Source: Acidimicrobiales bacterium (GTDB lineage Bacteria; Actinomycetota; Acidimicrobiia; Acidimicrobiales; Palsa-688). Taken from it: DNA of 10,640 nucleotides. The DNA is taken from NCBI GenBank assembly GCA_030039575.1, contig JASHVH010000391.1, positions 1-10,640 of the forward strand, given 5' to 3'. This document shows, piece by piece, positions 6,601 to 10,640 of this stretch. The number at the start of each line of letters is the position of its first letter. Positions within the stretch are counted from its first letter, which is position 1. Both the position numbers and the translations under genes were made by a program. Under the pieces are notes generated by a model. That model was not told where the DNA came from. It saw only the letters and a program-made list of their open reading frames with translations, and did not search any database.

Positions 6601-8019
6601 GTGGACGACGACCTCGTGTACGCCGACGTGTTCACTTTGCGCCGCCAGCCGGCGCGCTCCGAAGCGGTCGTGGGTGCCCTGCTCGAACGGGTCGCGGCTC
6701 TGGACGCCCCCGGCTCGCCGACCGCCTTGCGGAGCGTGCTGGCCGTCTCCGGGACCGCCCTTCCCGAGGCCCGCGCCTGCGACCAGGCCGACCCGGTCGG
6801 GCCGCTCCACGGTGTGCCGGTCCTGGTGAAGGACAACATCGAAGTCGCCGGCCTGCCCTCGACGGCCGGTGCGACGAGCCTCGCCGGCCGGCCGGCGACC
6901 CGGGACGCGCCGCTGGTCCGTCGGCTGCGGGAAGCAGGCGCAGTCATCCTCGGCACGGCCAACCTCTCGGAATGGGCGAACATCCGGTCGATGCGTTCGA
7001 CCTCGGGCTGGTCGGCCGTGGGAGGCTTGACTGGTAACCCATGGGCGCTCGACCGCAACGCAGGGGGGTCGTCATCGGGTTCGGGCGCCGCCCTCGCCGC
7101 CGGCCTCGTCCCGTTGGCGATCGGGACCGAGACCGACGGGTCCATCACGTGCCCGTCGTCGCTCAACGGGGTGGCGGGCATAAAACCGACCGTGGGGACG
7201 GTCTCGACCGAAGGCGTGGTCCCGATCAGCTCCAGCCAGGACAGCCCTGGCCCCATGGCCCGCACGGTTGACGAGGTGGCCCTCCTGCTCGAGGTGCTCA
7301 CCGGCCAGCCCGGGATCCTGGAGCGCACCAGGAGCGGTGTCGCCGGGCTGCGGGTGGGTGTGGCGCGCACGTGGCGCACAGGTCATCCAGGTACCGACGA
7401 CCTTTTCAACGAGGTACTGGGCCAGTTGGCCGGCGCGGGTGCCGACGTGCACGAGGTCGCGGCGGCTGTCCCGGGTACGCAGGAGGACGAGGACGAGCTC
7501 ACCGTTCTCCTCTGCGAACTGGTCGACGGCCTGGCGAGGTACCTGCCGACGCGGGGCCCAGGTGGGCCGCAGGACCTGAGCGAGGTCGTCCAGCACGAGA
7601 AGCGCCACGCTTCGACGGAGCTCATCTACTTCGGCCACGAGTCGTTCGAACGGGCGCTCGAGCTGGGCGGGACGGGTTCGGACAGTTACAAGGACGCCCG
7701 GGCCCGGAACCTCGAATGGGCCCTGCACACGTGCCTGGAGCCCGCGTTTGCCGATGCCGACGTGCTCATCGCCCCCACCTACGGGCCGGCGTGGAAGAGC
7801 GACCTGGCCCTGGGCGACCACGGGGTCACGTCCCACATCACCACGGCCCCGTCGATCGCCGGGTGGCCGATCGCCACCGCCCCGATGGGCCTGGTCGACG
7901 AGTTGCCGGTCGGCCTGGGGGCCGTCGGGCGCCCCGGCTCAGAGGCGCTCTTGCTGGCCGTGTGCAAAGTGGTGGAACGACCGTCCCGGCCGGCCTGGCG
8001 CTTGCCCGCTCGCGGTTAG
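6601..8019 (+). CDS. Amidase-signature family amidohydrolase
   Basis: A 472-residue serine hydrolase that cleaves carbon-nitrogen bonds of amides through a Ser-cisSer-Lys triad. All three residues can be placed: Lys77 in GVPVLVKDNI, cis-Ser157 in NAGGSSSGSGAALA and nucleophile Ser181 in GTETDGSI. The Ser-Ser distance of 24 equals that of GatA and related enzymes. LHGVPVLVKDNIEVAGLPSTAG, GAVILGTANLSEWAN and GVAGIKPTVG are family-typical blocks. No GatB or GatC gene is beside it and the C-terminal half is unlike GatA, so a free-standing amidase is more likely than the tRNA-dependent amidotransferase. No signal peptide is seen, so it is probably cytosolic. The GTG start lacks a ribosome-binding site but fits a leaderless transcript. 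It ends 31 bases from the convergent LCP gene. The natural amide substrate is not predictable. Confidence 0.93.
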   Translation: MDDDLVYADVFTLRRQPARSEAVVGALLERVAALDAPGSPTALRSVLAVSGTALPEARACDQADPVGPLHGVPVLVKDNIEVAGLPSTAGATSLAGRPATRDAPLVRRLREAGAVILGTANLSEWANIRSMRSTSGWSAVGGLTGNPWALDRNAGGSSSGSGAALAAGLVPLAIGTETDGSITCPSSLNGVAGIKPTVGTVSTEGVVPISSSQDSPGPMARTVDEVALLLEVLTGQPGILERTRSGVAGLRVGVARTWRTGHPGTDDLFNEVLGQLAGAGADVHEVAAAVPGTQEDEDELTVLLCELVDGLARYLPTRGPGGPQDLSEVVQHEKRHASTELIYFGHESFERALELGGTGSDSYKDARARNLEWALHTCLEPAFADADVLIAPTYGPAWKSDLALGDHGVTSHITTAPSIAGWPIATAPMGLVDELPVGLGAVGRPGSEALLLAVCKVVERPSRPAWRLPARG

Positions 8020-8022
8020 CGT

Positions 8023-8047
8023 CCGCCTCGCTTCAGGAAAGCGGCGG
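8023..8047. terminator. Possible bidirectional hairpin between amidase and LCP genes
   Basis: In the 31-base convergent gap, CCGC (8023-8026) pairs with GCGG (8044-8047) and CGCTT (8029-8033) pairs with AAGCG (8039-8043), giving nine pairs with a two-base bulge and a five-base loop. It fills almost the whole gap, as a shared terminator would, but has no T-run on either strand. Confidence 0.4.
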
Positions 8048-8050
8048 CAG

Positions 8051-9352
8051 CTAAGCCGGGCACTTCTGCGGCACCTGGCCCGGCTGAAGCCCCGGCGGGA
8101 CGTACTCGCCCTCGTAGTACGACGACGAGTCGGGCTCGATCTCGGAGGGCGGGGTGGTGTTGAGGGAACTGGGGGCGGCGGCCGCCTCCTGTAGCGGGCC
8201 CGCGGCGCCGAAGACCTTGGCGGCCAGCGAGAACTTCACGCCGCTACCGGTCGTCGTCACCGCTGACGTTGTCGCCGGCATCCCGTAATTCAGGAACTGT
8301 TTCACCATCGCCTGGTCTTCGGAAGGGACGGGGTCGAGTGCCCCCGCCACCTCGTACGAGTTGACGGTTGGGTACGTCCAGTCGGGGATGCCCGCTGCGT
8401 TTGCGTGCCGAAGCACCTTGGCCAAGCTCAACATGAGGGAGTTGGAAAAGGTGTTGTCAACGCTGAGGCTCCTGGCGACGCCGCCAATAACTGTATTGAG
8501 TGCGAGCGGGTCCGTAAGCCCCACCGTCTCTGCCTTCTTTATGGCCAGTTTTACGAAGTCCTGTTGGCGCTGGATCCGGGCCAGGTCGCTCTCGGGCACT
8601 AACTGGTACTGCCAGGAACCGTCCAGGTAGTACTGGTATTCGCGCGAGCGCACAAATGCGAGGGCCTGGCTGCCCTTGAGCAGTACACATCCCGCACGAG
8701 GAACGCTCAGGTCCGAGTACAGGTCCCTGGCCGGGGTGGGGAAGTACTGGTAAACCCCGCCCAGTGCATCGGAAATCTGGGTGAAGGTATAGAAGTTGAC
8801 CACCATGAAGTGGTTTATGTCAATGCCCAGGTCGTTTTCGATCGTGCTGATGAGCAGGTCCGGCCCGCTGCCGAAGGTCGCATTTATCCGTGTCGTCCCC
8901 ATGCCTGCGACGGGCACGAGCAGGTCTCTAGGGATAGAGAGCAGCGCAATGCTGGAGGTAGCCGGGACTACCCGCAACAGCATGATCGTGTCCGAACGCT
9001 GCCCGGTGACCTCGGACGCGCTGCCGAAGATGGCGCTCGAACCCTTGCCCAGCGCCCTGGTGTCACTGCCGACCGCCAGGATGGTGATCGGCGGGCCGGC
9101 GCTAGCCGGCGGGCTTTGCGAGTTCTCTCCCGCCGGGACCAGGCCCTTGACCGAGATACGGTCGACCTGTCCGAGGCGCCACTCGACGTACCCATAGGCG
9201 GTGGCGCCGAGGCCCAGCAGGCACAGGACCACAATGTTGGCGATCACGAGTACACGTCGAGGCCAACGCGGGCGCGCAGGTGCCAGCCGCTCCCGCGGTT
9301 GCGCCTTGGCAGGCCGCGGCCGACCGCCACGGACGGGCGTTTGAACAGCCAT
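8051..9352 (-). CDS. LytR-CpsA-Psr (LCP) family cell-wall polymer transferase
   Basis: A 433-residue membrane-anchored enzyme expected to attach polyprenyl-phosphate-linked glycopolymers (teichoic acid, arabinogalactan or capsule type) to peptidoglycan on the outer face. A basic N-terminus (1-33) leads to one membrane helix at about 33-56. The LCP domain (about 88-275) shows VGSDTR 95-99, QRSDTIMLLRV 118-128, SIPRDLLV 139-146, the DALGGV segment near 195-200, and FVRSREYQ with RIQRQQDF, the conserved Arg-rich pair that binds the lipid pyrophosphate. Between these last two blocks (about 237-258) sits a longer Tyr/Trp-rich insert than in firmicute LCPs. Residues 340-433 are a low-complexity tail with no LytR_C-type domain recognised. 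The ATG at 9350-9352 is chosen because AAAGGAG lies just upstream; a start at 9397 would add 15 unlikely residues. It is divergent from the peptidase gene. Confidence 0.95.
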   Translation of the reverse strand: MAVQTPVRGGRPRPAKAQPRERLAPARPRWPRRVLVIANIVVLCLLGLGATAYGYVEWRLGQVDRISVKGLVPAGENSQSPPASAGPPITILAVGSDTRALGKGSSAIFGSASEVTGQRSDTIMLLRVVPATSSIALLSIPRDLLVPVAGMGTTRINATFGSGPDLLISTIENDLGIDINHFMVVNFYTFTQISDALGGVYQYFPTPARDLYSDLSVPRAGCVLLKGSQALAFVRSREYQYYLDGSWQYQLVPESDLARIQRQQDFVKLAIKKAETVGLTDPLALNTVIGGVARSLSVDNTFSNSLMLSLAKVLRHANAAGIPDWTYPTVNSYEVAGALDPVPSEDQAMVKQFLNYGMPATTSAVTTTGSGVKFSLAAKVFGAAGPLQEAAAAPSSLNTTPPSEIEPDSSSYYEGEYVPPGLQPGQVPQKCPA

Positions 9353-9373
9353 AACTCCTTTAAATGGTAAAGG

Positions 9374-9383
9374 ACACGCGTGT
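9374..9383. promoter_or_regulatory. 10-bp palindrome ACACGCGTGT upstream of the LCP gene
   Basis: A perfect palindrome centred 26 bases upstream of the LCP start codon, where a dimeric repressor would overlap the promoter or the very start of the transcript. No regulator is named from the sequence alone. Confidence 0.35.
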
Positions 9384-9453
9384 AGGAATTGGTGCATGCA
9401 GCGTGGGAAGGGGTCCCTATGGTGCGAAAATGCTCACTTCACGTGCCTAATCC

Positions 9454-9480
9454 GGAACACATGTTCCCATGCCAGGGAAC
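9454..9480. promoter_or_regulatory. GGAAC inverted-repeat cluster; LexA/SOS-box-like site plus third half-site
   Basis: GGAACA (9454-9459), two bases, TGTTCC (9462-9467) form an inverted repeat with core GAAC-ACAT-GTTC. This agrees with the Gram-positive LexA consensus CGAACRNRYGTTYC except at the first base. A further GGGAAC (9475-9480) pairs in turn with GTTCCC (9463-9468) across six bases, so three half-sites alternate in direction. The cluster is about 100 bases from the LCP start and 105 from the peptidase start. Confidence 0.45.
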
Positions 9481-9572
9481 TCCCTTGGCTCTGCCAGCCG
9501 CCCGAAGGGGGCTCTCCGCCACAGTGTCAGGAGCTCCTCAGCTCATGTGCCGTGGGCCTTTGGCGGCTCTGG

Positions 9573-9578
9573 TACGGT
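9573..9578 (+). promoter_or_regulatory. Candidate -10 element (TACGGT), leaderless-type, for the S9 peptidase
   Basis: TACGGT matches TANNNT and ends 7 bases before the ATG at 9586. The seven intervening bases contain no ribosome-binding site, so a leaderless transcript is the simplest reading. No good -35 hexamer was found at the usual distance. Confidence 0.42.
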
Positions 9579-9585
9579 CGCCGCC

Positions 9586-10640
9586 ATGACCGAGCCGACC
9601 ACTTTAGTGACGCGCACGGGCCGCCAAGTTGACGACTACCACGGTGAAACGGTGGCCGATCCCTACCGTTGGCTCGAGGACACGAACGACCCCGAGACCC
9701 GCCGCTGGACCGGCCTGCAAAACGAGGTCACAGAGGCCTATTTGTCGAAGGTGCCTGCCCGGGAGCCGATCCGTAGCCGCCTGACCCAACTGTGGGACTA
9801 CCCCAGGTTCGATGTGCCGTTCGAGCGCGGCGGACGTTGGTTCCAGACCCGTAACTCAGGCCTGCAAAACCAGTCAGTGCTCTACGTAATGGCGAGCCCG
9901 GACGACGGGGGCCGGGTGTTGCTCGACCCGAACGTGCTGTCGGAGGACGGGACCGTCGCTTTGTCGGGCGTGGTCGTGACCGACGATGGCTCGCTCCTGG
10001 CCTATGCGACGAGCGAAGCGGGCTCTGATTGGATGACGTGGCGGGTCCGCGACGTCGCCACGGGCCAAGACCGGCCGGACTTCGTCGAGTGGTCCAAGTA
10101 CGGCCACGCGGCGTGGCGGGCGGACGGGCGCGGCTTCTACTACAGCGCCGTGGAGAAACCCGTAGAAGGGGAGGAGTACACCGGTCAGGTCGGGCTGGTG
10201 AGGATCTTCTTCCATAGCCTCGGCACACTCCAGAGCGACGACCAGCTCGTGTTCGAGGCGCCAGATGAACCCGAGTGGCTACCCGAAGTAGCGGTGACTG
10301 AGGACGGTCGTTTTCTCGTCATCTCGATCAGTCGAGGGACAAACCCAGAAGCGCGCATCGAGGTGTTCGACTTTTTCGATCCCGGCCGGGGCCTGATGCC
10401 GCTAGTCAGCGACTTTTCGTCCAAAGCGGTGGTCGTCACCAACGTGGGCTCGACTTTCTTTTTGATCACCGATGACCGGGCTGAACGCCAACGCCTTGTC
10501 GCCGTCGACCTCGACCGCCCGGAGCGGGACGCTTGGCGCGAGGTCGTGGCCGAACGGGAGGCGCTCCTCCTCGGCGCCCGCAATTGCGGCGGCCGCCTCG
10601 TTTGCCACCACCTCCAGGACGCATGCTCGCGCCTGTCTGT
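9586..10640 (+). CDS. Prolyl-oligopeptidase family (S9) serine peptidase, N-terminal part (3' end outside window)
   Basis: The frame is open from ATG at 9586 to the window edge, giving 351 codons of a protein that in this family is usually about 680-720 residues. S9 peptidases cleave short peptides after Pro or basic residues. The N-terminus carries the family signature DPYRWLED at 25-32, followed by an N-terminal helical segment, then the start of the beta-propeller gate: WSKYGHAAWRADGRGFYYS at 169-187 and FFHSLGTLQSDDQLVFE at 208-224 match conserved propeller blocks of prolyl oligopeptidases. The alpha/beta-hydrolase domain with its GxSxG Ser, Asp and His lies beyond the window, so activity cannot be judged. 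No signal peptide is seen, so it is probably cytosolic. The ATG is favoured by a -10-like TACGGT just upstream and by the position of the signature. It is divergent from the LCP gene. Confidence 0.93.
   Translation, partial: MTEPTTLVTRTGRQVDDYHGETVADPYRWLEDTNDPETRRWTGLQNEVTEAYLSKVPAREPIRSRLTQLWDYPRFDVPFERGGRWFQTRNSGLQNQSVLYVMASPDDGGRVLLDPNVLSEDGTVALSGVVVTDDGSLLAYATSEAGSDWMTWRVRDVATGQDRPDFVEWSKYGHAAWRADGRGFYYSAVEKPVEGEEYTGQVGLVRIFFHSLGTLQSDDQLVFEAPDEPEWLPEVAVTEDGRFLVISISRGTNPEARIEVFDFFDPGRGLMPLVSDFSSKAVVVTNVGSTFFLITDDRAERQRLVAVDLDRPERDAWREVVAEREALLLGARNCGGRLVCHHLQDACSRLS

Larger units (their letters stand above)
9353..9585. promoter_or_regulatory. Divergent spacer between LCP and S9 peptidase genes
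   Basis: A 233-base stretch with no believable gene. It contains, in order: the AAAGGAG ribosome-binding site of the LCP gene next to its ATG; the perfect palindrome ACACGCGTGT at 9374-9383; the palindrome TGCATGCA at 9393-9400; an alternating GGAAC cluster at 9454-9480 that includes a LexA-box-like core; and TACGGT at 9573-9578 as a -10 candidate for the peptidase. No clear -10/-35 pair was found for the LCP strand. Confidence 0.5.

Noticed and set aside
6462..7379. 305-codon minus-strand frame opposite the amidase
   Set aside because: It is antisense to the catalytic core of a clear amidase and covers the divergent promoter region; no domain is recognisable. The same applies to 7072-7836.
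8810..9370. 186-codon plus-strand frame opposite the LCP gene
   Set aside because: It lies opposite the conserved LCP motifs, is Arg-rich and has no family resemblance.
9353..9397. Longer start for the LCP protein at 9397
   Set aside because: The ATG at 9350-9352 has AAAGGAG directly upstream; the extra 15 residues would translate that ribosome-binding site and part of the upstream spacer.
1..10640. Search for tRNA genes, CRISPR arrays, insertion sequences, phage genes, toxin-antitoxin pairs or a novel multi-gene defence system
   Set aside because: No cloverleaf, spaced repeat array, transposase or integrase motif, or clustered small-gene pair was seen; most neighbours alternate strand, which argues against a single multi-gene system.

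Overview
The window is GC-rich and gene-dense. Actinomycete-type features include a Ser/Thr-linked SH3 lipoprotein, an LCP cell-wall ligase and short, apparently leaderless promoters. All of this points to an actinomycete (Actinomycetota). A long insert in the LCP active-site region resembles, from memory, LCP proteins of Acidimicrobiia; that finer placement is inference. No rRNA, tRNA, CRISPR array, insertion sequence, integrase or prophage gene was found. I recognise no defence system or biosynthetic cluster. The region looks like chromosome with several transport and cell-envelope genes.

Layout, left to right: the 3' end of a patatin-like phospholipase (+, 1-499); a proline-rich, DUF4234-like membrane protein (+, 622-1479); an SH3-domain lipoprotein (-, 1527-2384); a DHA2-type MFS drug exporter with a cytosolic winged-helix-like tail (+, 2454-4502); a complete ABC exporter half-transporter (-, 4552-6342); an amidase-signature hydrolase (+, 6601-8019); an LCP-family cell-wall polymer transferase (-, 8051-9352); and the 5' part of a prolyl-oligopeptidase-family S9 peptidase (+, 9586 to the window end).

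Apart from the first two genes, neighbours alternate strand, so most genes are single transcription units. Three divergent spacers carry the regulatory DNA (2385-2453, 6343-6600, 9353-9585). Three convergent gaps of 31-49 bases separate gene ends (1480-1526, 4503-4551, 8020-8050). Two of these gaps contain possible hairpins. Five products sit in or at the membrane or envelope: the DUF4234-like protein, the lipoprotein, two exporters and the LCP enzyme. This gives the region an envelope/efflux flavour, but there is no evidence that they form one system.

The most interesting signals are: the MFS exporter fused to a MarR-like C-terminal domain; a perfect 9-bp inverted repeat that brackets the MFS promoter and overlaps its start codon; a GAAC-N4-GTTC element resembling a Gram-positive LexA/SOS box, plus a third half-site, upstream of the LCP and peptidase genes; and three genes whose -10-like hexamers end 7-8 bases before the start codon, suggesting leaderless mRNAs.
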